From Eubacterium sp. (GTDB lineage Bacteria > Bacillota_A > Clostridia > Peptostreptococcales > Anaerovoracaceae), in contig JAETSS010000008.1 of the NCBI GenBank assembly GCA_021769545.1, positions 1 through 13,504 on the forward strand: 13,504 nt of DNA. The letters are read 5' to 3'. Below, in pieces: positions 1 through 6,789 of this stretch. The number at the start of each line of letters is the position of its first letter. Within the stretch, counting starts at the first letter, position 1. The notes below the pieces were generated by a model. That model ran no database searches and was not told where the DNA came from. It worked only from the letters and a program-made list of their open reading frames with translations. A program made the position numbers and the translations under genes.

Positions 1-934
1 GATAAGGCGCGCTCAAAGAAGCCGTATGGGCTTCCGGAGTCCCATCGTTCAATATCTTAAGCGTATGTACGGAAAGCAGCTCCGAGTCGTATCTTTTATT
101 CAGTTCCTTAAGTCGTTCTATGGCATGCTGGAAAGGCGCTTCGGCAAGACAGAATGTAGATGCACTGATCCTCTGCGGTAACCTGCCCTCTTCCTCCAGC
201 TCCTTTAATGCGGAGAAAGCCAGATCCTCCAGATATTCATAACAGCCGCAGTCTCCTATTGTGGTGATCCCGCAGCCGGCGAAGCGGTCAAGAGTGTCCT
301 TGATGGCCTTTTTTACAAGATGCGGCTCAAAAGGCTCTATGGCCTGTATGACCAGGTTTTCCGCTGCCGTCTCCTTGATCCATCCTGTAGGGTTTCCTTC
401 ATCGTCGCGCTTGAAATACTGAAATCCCGGTACGGGATCAGGCGTATCAGCGGTGATCTCCGCCACCTCCAATGCCTTGGAATTGCACCATCCTTCATGA
501 CCTCCGCCCGAAAGGAGTATGATAGGCTTGTCAGGACATACCTTATCCAGCATCTGCGCTGTAGGCTCCTTCTCTTCATGCCAGAGCCATTCGGAATATC
601 CCATACCGAAATATGCCTTGCGGTCAGGATGTTCCCTGACGAATTTTTCCGTTTCCGACAGGATCCTGTCTACATCCCATGTAAAATCTATGACGACTCC
701 CAGAGAATATATCCCTCCAAGCAGCACATGACAATGTCCGTCGGTAAATCCCGGAAGCATCATCCTTCCCTCCAAGTCGATGACTTCGGTATCATCTCCT
801 ATATACTCCTGCACATCTTCATCGCTTCCCACGAAAACTATCTTGTTTTCCGATACTGCTACCGCACTGGCCCAGTCGAGAGCTTCATTCATCGTATAAA
901 CTTCACCGTTAACGAACACTTTTGTTGCTTTCAT
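1..934 (-). CDS. YtcJ-like metal-dependent amidohydrolase (Amidohydrolase_3 family), C-terminus cut by window edge
   Basis: 311 codons of the N-terminal part are visible; the family is usually about 530-570 residues, so roughly 40% lies beyond position 1. The start is ATG 934, with AGGAG at 943-947 eight bases upstream; an in-frame ATG at 940 is too close to that site. Visible motifs are a small N-terminal beta-sandwich (about residues 1-60), then LPGFTDGHCH (60-69) with the metal-ligand pair H67/H69, a GGHEGWCNSKAL stretch matching the family's 'sHsawvNskAL', and KILNDGTPEAHTA near the visible end, matching 'vKlfaDGs..sRTA'. Known members are cytoplasmic hydrolases of amide or C-N bonds, and specificity cannot be read from sequence. 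No signal peptide is seen. The gene has its own MerR-type promoter (984-1014) like those of the two units to its right, so a role in the same sulfur or thiol pathway is inferred. Family call is sure; substrate is unknown. Confidence 0.9.
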   Translation of the reverse strand, partial: MKATKVFVNGEVYTMNEALDWASAVAVSENKIVFVGSDEDVQEYIGDDTEVIDLEGRMMLPGFTDGHCHVLLGGIYSLGVVIDFTWDVDRILSETEKFVREHPDRKAYFGMGYSEWLWHEEKEPTAQMLDKVCPDKPIILLSGGGHEGWCNSKALEVAEITADTPDPVPGFQYFKRDDEGNPTGWIKETAAENLVIQAIEPFEPHLVKKAIKDTLDRFAGCGITTIGDCGCYEYLEDLAFSALKELEEEGRLPQRISASTFCLAEAPFQHAIERLKELNKRYDSELLSVHTLKILNDGTPEAHTASLSAPY

Positions 935-983
935 GATCATCACTCCTTATCCGGTTTTTTCAGATAATTCTTACTATATCTGT

Positions 984-1014
984 ATTCTATACCCGGCCCC
1001 TGAGCACAAGTCAA
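984..1014 (-). promoter_or_regulatory. MerR-type promoter P1 of the amidohydrolase (19-bp spacer)
   Basis: On the minus strand TTGACT (1014-1009) is followed after 19 bp by TAGAAT (989-984), 5/6 matches to the -10 consensus. A 17-bp alternative ends in TATAGA. The 21-bp element at 991-1011 has the same place and length as in P2 and P3. Its right half GGGGCCGGGT resembles P2, but its left half ACTTGTGCTC is degenerate, so only 5 of 10 dyad positions pair. Transcription would start near 977, leaving a leader of about 43 bases. Promoter is likely; MerR control here is less certain than at P3. Confidence 0.65.
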
Positions 1015-1034
1015 CAGCCATCATCCATTACATG

Positions 1035-1082
1035 AAAAAACAGCCTGCTGATGGATGCAGCATCACCCTTTCCATCGCAGGC
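1035..1082 (-). terminator. Rho-independent terminator of the MerR-methyltransferase gene
   Basis: On the minus strand GCCTGCGATGGA (1082-1071) pairs with TCCATCAGCAGGC (1055-1043) with one bulged base, across a loop of about 15 bases. A run of six T (1040-1035) follows. It lies 39 bases past the stop codon of the MerR-methyltransferase gene and upstream of the amidohydrolase promoter, so the two genes are separate transcription units. Confidence 0.85.
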
Positions 1083-1120
1083 CGTTTCGTTTTCAGATTC
1101 CGGTTCTCATGAGAGTTTGC

Positions 1121-2152
1121 TTATTTCTGTTTTTCTATCATGCATATCATCATATTGTCGTCGGTAAATTCCGTCGTCACCAGATAGCCTTTCCAGTTGA
1201 GATAGCTTGTGAGTCTGTCTGCAACGATGAAGAATTCAGACTTGAAATAATTCAGTGCCTCCTCGTCATTGCTCTTTCTGATCCTCTCCTCTTCGGCTTT
1301 CATTTCCTGCTCGTTCTTAAAGCATCTATCTGCCAAAAGTACTACGCCGTCCTCACTGCAGAGCTTGAGCAGATTGTCCACCGCCTTATACTGATCGCAT
1401 GGCTCTATATGATGTACCATGAACGTGGAGACCACCACATCGTACCTGTCATATGTATCCACATCCGCGGCTGTTATATCGTCGAGCCTTATTTTCAGCC
1501 AGGGCAGCCGTCTCTTGCTCTCCAGAAGCATCGGGAAGCTGAGATCCACCGCAAGAAGATCCGTGTCCTCTCCGCTTTCCATCCACAGATCACATGTGCC
1601 GCATCCCACGTCTATGAAGGAACTTCCCTTGTATCCGCATAGGAGCTCTCTTGCACGTTTTATCGTATCCTGATACGGCTTGTCCTCCTTGAGATATCTG
1701 TTGACGAAATTCAGCGCCATGGCATCGAAGTTCCACTCCATCACAAGATCCTCGTAATTCATCCTGTCATGCCGGATCGCCCTGTCAGCCAGTATTATAT
1801 CTGCAAAGCACTGGCTGTCCTCGCTCTCGATCAGCGTGTTTATAGTCTCCTTGAGCCTGATCTTGGTACGCTGCAGTTCCTTTATCTTGGTATCTATGGC
1901 TTTATACTGCAGATAGAACATATTCAGATGACGATTGCTGGTCTTGTCGAACTTCAGCATCTCCTTTATCTCCGCTATGGAAAATCCCAGATGCCTCAGT
2001 ATCGCAACTGTCTCTATCTGTACAAGGTTCTCGGCAGAATACTCTCTGTAATTGTTGCTCTTTCGTTTCGGTACTACCAGCCCATGATCCTCGTAAATAC
2101 GCAGCATCTTAGGAGTAACATTCAATTTTTTACAAACCGATTTTGTGTTCAT
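1121..2152 (-). CDS. MerR-family DNA-binding domain fused to a YrrT-like SAM-dependent methyltransferase
   Basis: 343 residues. Residues 1-70 form a MerR winged helix-turn-helix (VCKKLNVTPKMLRIYEDHGL, wing around NNYREYS 33-39, then LRHLGFSIAEIKEML). Residues 78-112 look like the MerR dimerisation coiled coil. In place of a usual effector domain, about residues 131-340 form a class I methyltransferase: motif I DVGCGTC (181-187, third glycine replaced by Cys187), acidic D203, D224/D225, and HHIE (247-250). The C-terminal half (LADRCFKNEQ..., ending in ...NMMICMIEK) resembles B. subtilis YrrT (FADTVFENAE..., FVWIMEA). The start is ATG 2152, with GGAG at 2159-2162 six bases upstream; a TTG at 2164 is possible but would overlap that site. 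Nine cysteines could matter for thiol sensing. Regulator role is inferred, most simply of itself (P2) and both neighbouring units. Whether the methyltransferase is active or only a SAM/SAH sensor cannot be told. Confidence 0.88.
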   Translation of the reverse strand: MNTKSVCKKLNVTPKMLRIYEDHGLVVPKRKSNNYREYSAENLVQIETVAILRHLGFSIAEIKEMLKFDKTSNRHLNMFYLQYKAIDTKIKELQRTKIRLKETINTLIESEDSQCFADIILADRAIRHDRMNYEDLVMEWNFDAMALNFVNRYLKEDKPYQDTIKRARELLCGYKGSSFIDVGCGTCDLWMESGEDTDLLAVDLSFPMLLESKRRLPWLKIRLDDITAADVDTYDRYDVVVSTFMVHHIEPCDQYKAVDNLLKLCSEDGVVLLADRCFKNEQEMKAEEERIRKSNDEEALNYFKSEFFIVADRLTSYLNWKGYLVTTEFTDDNMMICMIEKQK

Positions 2153-2177
2153 ATCATTCTCCAATCAATACACTCTT

Positions 2178-2208
2178 AGTTTATACCCTTCCCCCGAGGC
2201 CGGGTCAA
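2178..2208 (-). promoter_or_regulatory. MerR-type promoter P2 of the MerR-methyltransferase gene, putative autoregulation
   Basis: TTGACC (2208-2203) on the minus strand, then TAAACT (2183-2178) after 19 bp, or TATAAA (2185-2180) after 17 bp; the latter is the better hexamer (5/6). The 21-bp element at 2185-2205 reads ACCC-N2-CCTCGGGGG-N2-GGGT, with 7 of 10 dyad positions paired. It has the same offset from the -35 as in P1 and P3. The nearby 17-bp option could give a basal level of expression, as is common for autoregulated genes. Confidence 0.7.
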
Positions 2209-2261
2209 TGGTTTCTCATATAGACGAGGCTGCTGCCTCCCGATGACCCGTGCGATGATAC

Positions 2262-2287
2262 AAAGGGCTCTCCGATATGGAGAGCCC
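2262..2287 (-). terminator. Hairpin terminator after the cysteine desulfidase gene
   Basis: A perfect nine-base-pair stem, GGGCTCTCC / GGAGAGCCC (2265-2273 and 2279-2287) with a five-base loop, starts six bases past the stop codon of the desulfidase gene. On the minus strand it is followed by a short T tract (TTTGT). The stem is strong and the T tract weak. Confidence 0.7.
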
Positions 2288-2292
2288 CGATA

Positions 2293-3564
2293 TCATTTGT
2301 TCATGATTATATCTATTATCACTTGATCCATAGCGCTTAGACCCTCTCCTGAGGTCCTGACGAAATAGTCGATGGAGTCCTTTTCTCCTTGGCCTACGAT
2401 GCCGTTGGTAGCTTCAAGACCGAATCCGTTCATTGCCAGTTCCGCTGCTATACATGCCGCGTTTATGCAGGTAGCGGCCTTTAGCGAGCAGCTTGCTTTG
2501 GCGCCGTCGCATATTATGCCGGCCACATTTCCGAACATGTTCTTGAGCACATCGGTCATTTCCTTTTTTCTTCCTCCGTACAAATATATGATCCCGCACG
2601 CCGATCCCGTTCCCGCAACGGAACATCCGCATACTGTAGATAACGCTCCTATCCTGTACTTTATGTATATGGACGCAAGACAGCTGACTGCGGCGGCCCT
2701 GACGGTGGTCTCCCACGGTGAACCGAGGGCCCTGGCAGCTCCCAGAACAGGCATCGTGCATACTATTCCCTGATTCCCGCTGCCTGTATTGCTCATGGCA
2801 GGAAGAGGACATCCCGCCATCCTGGCGTCCACACCGGCGGCAGTCCACATCATGGCGTTATACGTCACATCGTCCTTTATGCTTTCTCCTGCCATCCTGT
2901 CTCTTATAACTCTTCCCAGCTGTGCTCCGTAACTTTCCTCAAGCCCGGCACGGGCAAGCTCTTCGTTCATCTCCAGACCCCTCGCTATGAGCTCAAGCTG
3001 CTCCATGTTGGTGTTATCAGCAAAATCGATAATACTGTCGAGCTCCAGAAGATCGTACCTGAGAGCAGGCTCTTCATCGGCGAGATCCTCATCCGCCATT
3101 ACATCGTTGCCGTTTACGATGATATTTGTCACATTGGTATACCCGTCCTTCAGCACGGCAGTCACAGTGTCATGCTCCGTCGTTACGGTGATCTCCATAT
3201 AAAGGGCGATATCGGTTTCCGCTGTGGTGACGGTAAGCTTTCCCGATTCCTCCAGCCGTACAGCTTCCATGACCTGCTGCGGTGTGATACCTTCAAGCAC
3301 CTCCAGCTTCCTGTCGGCATCGCCGCATACCACGCCCAGCGCCGTAGCGATGCTTACTCCGCACCGTCCTCCGCTGCCGGGAATGATAACGGCCGTGGCG
3401 TTCTTTATCAGCTTTCCCGAAAATGCCGCCTCCACCTTCACTATACTGCCCTTTGCATATTTTCTCGCAGTAGCCGCACAGAATGCTATCCCTATCGGGT
3501 CGGTACATCCCAGTGCGGGCATCATTTCATGCTCCAATATCCTGACAAATTCTCCATACTCCAT
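2293..3564 (-). CDS. cyuA: L-cysteine desulfidase-like protein (CyuA / UPF0597, serine dehydratase alpha-like)
   Basis: 423 residues, close to the usual length of about 430. The family includes the Fe-S L-cysteine desulfidase of methanogens and enterobacterial CyuA (YhaM), which convert cysteine to pyruvate, ammonia and sulfide in the cytoplasm. Family marks are visible: ALGCTDP (C20), IPGSGG (61-66), PAMSNTGSGNQG (255-266), STVCGCSVAGTGSACG (309-324; C312, C314, C323) and GIICDGAKASCSLK (C352, C359). C20, one cysteine of the 312-323 group and C352 fit the expected [4Fe-4S] ligands. The start ATG 3564 sits 30 bases after the stop of the ATC-hydrolase-like gene with no promoter seen between, so the two form one operon from P3, closed by the terminator at 2262-2287. 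Family is sure; cysteine as substrate is inferred from family and neighbour. Confidence 0.9.
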   Translation of the reverse strand: MEYGEFVRILEHEMMPALGCTDPIGIAFCAATARKYAKGSIVKVEAAFSGKLIKNATAVIIPGSGGRCGVSIATALGVVCGDADRKLEVLEGITPQQVMEAVRLEESGKLTVTTAETDIALYMEITVTTEHDTVTAVLKDGYTNVTNIIVNGNDVMADEDLADEEPALRYDLLELDSIIDFADNTNMEQLELIARGLEMNEELARAGLEESYGAQLGRVIRDRMAGESIKDDVTYNAMMWTAAGVDARMAGCPLPAMSNTGSGNQGIVCTMPVLGAARALGSPWETTVRAAAVSCLASIYIKYRIGALSTVCGCSVAGTGSACGIIYLYGGRKKEMTDVLKNMFGNVAGIICDGAKASCSLKAATCINAACIAAELAMNGFGLEATNGIVGQGEKDSIDYFVRTSGEGLSAMDQVIIDIIMNK

Positions 3565-3594
3565 GATACGTCTCCGTTTATTGCTCTGTTTTAT

Positions 3595-4101
3595 CTATTT
3601 TTTGCTGAACTCTATCCTGCAGGTATCTGCACCCTCTGCTATCTTGCTTATGATCTTAAAGTCAAAGCCCATTTCCTCTGCGATCCCTCTGTCGCCGTCC
3701 ATAGCGATATCGCAGAGCTTTTCGATATCCTCCTGCGAGCATCCCAGCTTCTGCCATGCCGTTACCAGCGGACAGTAGTGGAAATCCATCAGCAGATGAT
3801 CTTTTGACTCATCCAGCATCTCAAGCTCCAGTACCTTTGCCTGCTCTTCTCCTATGAACACCTCGAGGAACTTAGTCATATCCTCGTAGTCCGGGCAGTT
3901 TTCCTTTATTTTCTTCTGTCCGTGGAAATGTCCGCATCTTCCGATGGCAGCTCTTGCAAAGTCATCCCATTCAAGTCCTCTCTTGCGTGCTTCGTCCAGC
4001 AGCAGATAGAACCATGTAGCTCTGTGCTCTATTGCAGCTCTTGTCTTGTCTGTTGCAACATCATCAAGATATTTCGTGGCTTCGTTCTTTATCGTAGTCA
4101 T
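3595..4101 (-). CDS. ATC hydrolase-like protein (L-2-amino-thiazoline-4-carboxylate hydrolase family)
   Basis: 168 residues, soluble, no signal peptide or membrane segment. The mark of the family is HYCPLVTAWQKLG (108-120) followed by a conserved acidic/Met-Gly stretch (MDGDRGIAEEMGFDF) and a late Cys (C161). Other notable residues are C56, H58, H60, C69, C110, C121 and C130. In Pseudomonas, ATC hydrolase opens the thiazoline ring on the way from racemic ATC to L-cysteine; many anaerobe relatives are untested. The start ATG 4101 has GGGAGG eight bases upstream. It is the first gene after MerR-type promoter P3 and is followed by the cysteine desulfidase gene, which makes a cysteine-releasing or thiol-adduct-hydrolysing role plausible. 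Family call rests on motif memory; function is inferred. Confidence 0.75.
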   Translation of the reverse strand: MTTIKNEATKYLDDVATDKTRAAIEHRATWFYLLLDEARKRGLEWDDFARAAIGRCGHFHGQKKIKENCPDYEDMTKFLEVFIGEEQAKVLELEMLDESKDHLLMDFHYCPLVTAWQKLGCSQEDIEKLCDIAMDGDRGIAEEMGFDFKIISKIAEGADTCRIEFSKK

Positions 4102-4143
4102 ACCTATTACCTCCCTTAACTTATTTTTTTATCTTATATAAGG

Positions 4144-4174
4144 ATTGTAAACCCTGTCCTAAGGAGTGGGTCAA
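4144..4174 (-). promoter_or_regulatory. MerR-type promoter P3 of the ATC hydrolase/cysteine desulfidase operon (best operator of three)
   Basis: On the minus strand TTGACC (4174-4169) and TACAAT (4149-4144, 5/6) are 19 bp apart; the 17-bp alternative TTTACA is poor, so the long spacer is the real fit. The 21-bp element 4151-4171 reads ACCC-N2-TCCTTAGGA-N2-GGGT with 8 of 10 positions paired, centred at 4161. This is the classic build of promoters activated by MerR-family proteins. Transcription would start near 4137, about 36 bases before the ATG. Confidence 0.8.
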
Positions 4175-4217
4175 GGGTATACATGCGAATCATCGAAAAA
4201 AATATATCCTCCGTATG

Positions 4218-4263
4218 AAAAAGGCTGCCGCACCGTGAAATCTCATACACGATACAGCAGCCT
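4218..4263 (-). terminator. Rho-independent terminator of the DUF2238/K+ channel/CLC operon
   Basis: On the minus strand AGGCTGC (4263-4257) pairs with GCAGCCT (4228-4222), with an inner CGTG/CACG stem, followed by a run of five T (4222-4218). It lies 31 bases past the CLC stop codon and upstream of promoter P3, so the channel operon and the cysteine operon are separate. Confidence 0.85.
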
Positions 4264-4293
4264 GATGCCTTTGCAACATGTTATATACTGTTT

Positions 4294-5544
4294 TCATTTT
4301 TCCCGATGCAAGAGTTTCGACGGTACAGGTACCTTGGAAGCGATAAACGCCGCTGCCAGGACCGGAATGATATATGTGACCGGAAAACACAGAAGCAGTA
4401 CAGCGGCTACCGTTAAAGGCTTCCTCATGATATACGCGTAGAGAGCAGCCACCGTGACCGCCACCGCTACGGCTCCGTCCATTCCCACCACCGCGGCCAT
4501 TGCATATCCTACCGTGGTCCCTGCAAATATCAACGGAAATATATTGCCGCCGCGCCAGCCGAGATTGATACACAGATTCACGAGAAGTATCTTGCCTATG
4601 GCCGACACTATCAGCACCGTTACCGGATAATCCTGCCACACGTCCATGAGCTCTCCCATCTGATGCTCACCTGAGAACATGGTAAGGGGCAGGAAATATC
4701 CCAGGACGGCTACGGCCAGACCTGCGATCATGCAGCTCAATATACGATACTTCTGTAGTCCTTTCCCGATGGCCTCCGTTATCCTGTTGACGGTCATATA
4801 CAGAAGACCGAATATGATCCCCATTATAAGAAGTACGGGGAACCATTTCCACTGATCAAGCCCTACCTGATGATGCATGTCGAATCTCGGCAGGCCTCCG
4901 CTGCTGCCCAGCAACCTGCCGAGTCCCATCATCACCGCAATACCGCCCAGTACGCCCATTATGTAGAGAAAAACTCTCGTTTTCTTATCTGCCAGTCTCC
5001 TGCGTTCGCTCCTGCTCCAGCTGTCGGGCTCCAGATTTCCCACGATGCCGAACAGCGGAGCTCCGAAGATGACGCCCAGAGCCGCCGCCATACCTGTCTC
5101 GGCCAGCGCAGCCAGCTCATCCGCTTTGTATTTGAGTCTGTCGCCCACGAAATAGCACAGTCCTACGATGAGCCCGGTGAGACCTGCCTCCGGACCCAGT
5201 GCCCCGCCGAATATCAGCGGCAACAGCGCCGATACCGCGATGATATGCAGCCTGTCGTAGGGATAGAAACCTTCCAGCTTGATGCGGCCCATCACCTGCT
5301 CCATATTATCGGGAAGCAGTCCGTATCTTCTCTGCCAAAGACCGATAATCAGCCCGCCCGCAAGACAGACAACGATATTATATATGATACAGTTTTCAAG
5401 CCCCAGCTTCTCAGGCAGCAACTCCCAGAGCAGATCTATACCGATATTCATCACTTTCAGTATGACCCACACCACTGCTCCCGCAGCAGCTCCCAGTATA
5501 AATGCCAGCACACCGAAGCTTAAAATTTTCACACCTTTTTTCAT
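4294..5544 (-). CDS. CLC-family chloride channel/transporter-like membrane protein, divergent
   Basis: 416 residues, about ten or more hydrophobic segments, no cytoplasmic CBS domains. CLC landmarks are GGALGPEAGL (113-122), which matches the helix F 'GxEGP' gating-glutamate motif with E119 as the likely gate; GAPLFG (161-166) in the place of 'aPlaG'; and GWRGGNIFP (329-337) matching 'GGIFaP' of helix N. No clear GSGIP motif (helix D, ion-coordinating Ser) is seen; NMEQVMGRIK lies about there. CLC proteins move chloride, other halides or fluoride through channel or H+-antiport mechanisms; which applies here cannot be read. The start ATG 5544 has an AAAGGAAAAGG ribosome site and follows the K+ channel stop by 13 bases, so it is the last gene of a three-gene operon. 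Confidence 0.82.
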   Translation of the reverse strand: MKKGVKILSFGVLAFILGAAAGAVVWVILKVMNIGIDLLWELLPEKLGLENCIIYNIVVCLAGGLIIGLWQRRYGLLPDNMEQVMGRIKLEGFYPYDRLHIIAVSALLPLIFGGALGPEAGLTGLIVGLCYFVGDRLKYKADELAALAETGMAAALGVIFGAPLFGIVGNLEPDSWSRSERRRLADKKTRVFLYIMGVLGGIAVMMGLGRLLGSSGGLPRFDMHHQVGLDQWKWFPVLLIMGIIFGLLYMTVNRITEAIGKGLQKYRILSCMIAGLAVAVLGYFLPLTMFSGEHQMGELMDVWQDYPVTVLIVSAIGKILLVNLCINLGWRGGNIFPLIFAGTTVGYAMAAVVGMDGAVAVAVTVAALYAYIMRKPLTVAAVLLLCFPVTYIIPVLAAAFIASKVPVPSKLLHREK

Positions 5545-5557
5545 ATTGCCTTTTCCT

Positions 5558-5977
5558 TTATATTATTTTCTTTACCCTTGCCGATATATCCTCGAGTTCT
5601 TCCTTCGACAGCTCCGACAGATGCTCCAGCTTGTCCAGGAACATCGTAACGCTTTCCTTCTCACGTCTGTGGACCACCTCCAGATAGTAGCTTACCACCA
5701 CTCCCGAAAGTATCGCCACCAGCAGTATCTCGTTTATGGCGATATACACCGTCAGTATCCTGCCGATAAAGGTCACCGCCGTAAAATCTCCGAAGCCTAT
5801 GGTGCTGCACGCTACGAAGGTATACCACAGACCCTCTCCGTAATTATGTATATCAGGCTCAAGAGCCGTGATAACGGCAGCCACTATAAAGAAATTGATG
5901 ATAAAGGAATATATCATCTTGTTTGCGGAGCTTCTTTTCGCTACCGACCACAACAGACGCCATCGCTTCACATTCAC
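5558..5977 (-). CDS. Two-TM potassium channel (Ion_trans_2) with cytoplasmic helical tail
   Basis: 139 residues from a GTG start at 5977, chosen because AAGGAGG (5984-5990) lies six bases upstream and the stop of the preceding gene (5979-5981) sits just before it. The longer reading frame to 6025 would overlap that gene without a better ribosome site. TM1 is about residues 22-39, the pore helix and filter run 50-64 with TIGFGD (59-64), a recognised K+ selectivity filter variant, and TM2 is about 74-100. Residues 103-139 are charged and helical (KLEHLSELSKEELEDISARVKK), possibly an assembly domain; no RCK domain is present. It would form a tetramer in the cell membrane. Position between a DUF2238-like protein and a CLC protein suggests paired K+ and anion movement. 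Confidence 0.88.
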   Translation of the reverse strand: MNVKRWRLLWSVAKRSSANKMIYSFIINFFIVAAVITALEPDIHNYGEGLWYTFVACSTIGFGDFTAVTFIGRILTVYIAINEILLVAILSGVVVSYYLEVVHRREKESVTMFLDKLEHLSELSKEELEDISARVKKII

Positions 5978-5978
5978 G

Positions 5979-6746
5979 CTATGCCTCCTTGTCTTTTCTG
6001 AGAGTAGGTATAAACTTGGCCGCAATGCCTTTGCCGCGGGACTTTATGTATATCATGCCCAGAACGGAGAAGACCACTGCGCCGATAAAGTTTACGAAGA
6101 GGTCATGCATGGTATCGTAAAGACCTATATCGAGGTATTTGTCCCACGCCATGCCATTGACGCTGACGGAATCCACCGCCACGTGCACCGGCTCGTTAAG
6201 TCCCTCCGGATTTATGGCTACCGAATTGAATGCATCGATCCATGTGTCCTTCTGCATATCCATTCCGAAAAACATATCCATGGAGCATTCGAAGAATTCC
6301 CAGAGCACGCCGATGGTCATGGAGAAGCAGAAGGCAACAAGCGCCACGAAAAGCGGTGACAGAGACAGCTTCACCTTTTCATTGCGGTTCAGTATATCGA
6401 TCATGGCAAAACCTATGGCCGCCGCAAGGAAACCGTTGGTGGTGTGGAGCATATCGTCCCATCTCGGGAAGATCACATAAAATCCACGTATTTCTCCCAA
6501 TATCTCCGCCGCGAATATGAAAAGTACGATTATGACTTCAAGGGCCGTAGGCAGATCGATGGACAGTCTCCTGGAAATTATCGTAGGCATCATGAAAAGC
6601 ACAAGTGTCAGTCCGCATGTCATGACGTTATGCCAGTTATGGTTGAATATCTGCGCGATCATCACCGCGATCACCAGCACTCTGAGTACGATATAGACGA
6701 TGACCCTCGCCCTTCCCGGCTTCGCTCCTTTATCGGTATCTCTCAT
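5979..6746 (-). CDS. DUF2238/YjdF-like integral membrane protein of unknown function
   Basis: 255 residues with about six hydrophobic segments. Motifs typical of the DUF2238 (YjdF-like) and VanZ-like set are FPRWDDMLHTTNGFL (93-107), WEFFE (149-153) within a membrane helix, and DTMHDLFVNFIGA (211-223). Acidic and His residues lie at membrane edges, which hints at metal or polar head-group binding, but no function is established. The loop between WEFFE and DTMHDL (about 155-205) is long and polar. The start ATG 6746 has AAAGGA about ten bases upstream. It is the first gene of the operon with the K+ channel (the stop overlaps the channel's ribosome site region) and the CLC gene. The family assignment is from motif memory and could be a sister family. 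Confidence 0.6.
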   Translation of the reverse strand: MRDTDKGAKPGRARVIVYIVLRVLVIAVMIAQIFNHNWHNVMTCGLTLVLFMMPTIISRRLSIDLPTALEVIIVLFIFAAEILGEIRGFYVIFPRWDDMLHTTNGFLAAAIGFAMIDILNRNEKVKLSLSPLFVALVAFCFSMTIGVLWEFFECSMDMFFGMDMQKDTWIDAFNSVAINPEGLNEPVHVAVDSVSVNGMAWDKYLDIGLYDTMHDLFVNFIGAVVFSVLGMIYIKSRGKGIAAKFIPTLRKDKEA

Positions 6747-6789
6747 TGAATCAATATCCTTTCGCTAAAACTCGATATCCCCTAACTAA

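Noticed and set aside
2153..2164. TTG start at 2164 for the MerR-methyltransferase
   Set aside because: The TTG overlaps the GGAG ribosome site that is correctly spaced for ATG 2152, and MerR proteins normally begin close to the helix-turn-helix as in the shorter form.
3172..3807. Two overlapping plus-strand frames of 184 and 211 codons across the cysteine desulfidase/ATC hydrolase junction
   Set aside because: Both are antisense to recognised genes, cross their boundary, and show no known motif or ribosome site.
4870..6001. Long plus-strand frames over the CLC and K+ channel genes
   Set aside because: Antisense shadows of membrane proteins with clear motifs on the minus strand.
5978..6025. 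Longer start for the K+ channel at 6025
   Set aside because: It would overlap the DUF2238-like gene by 47 bases and lacks a ribosome site, while GTG 5977 has an ideal AAGGAGG.
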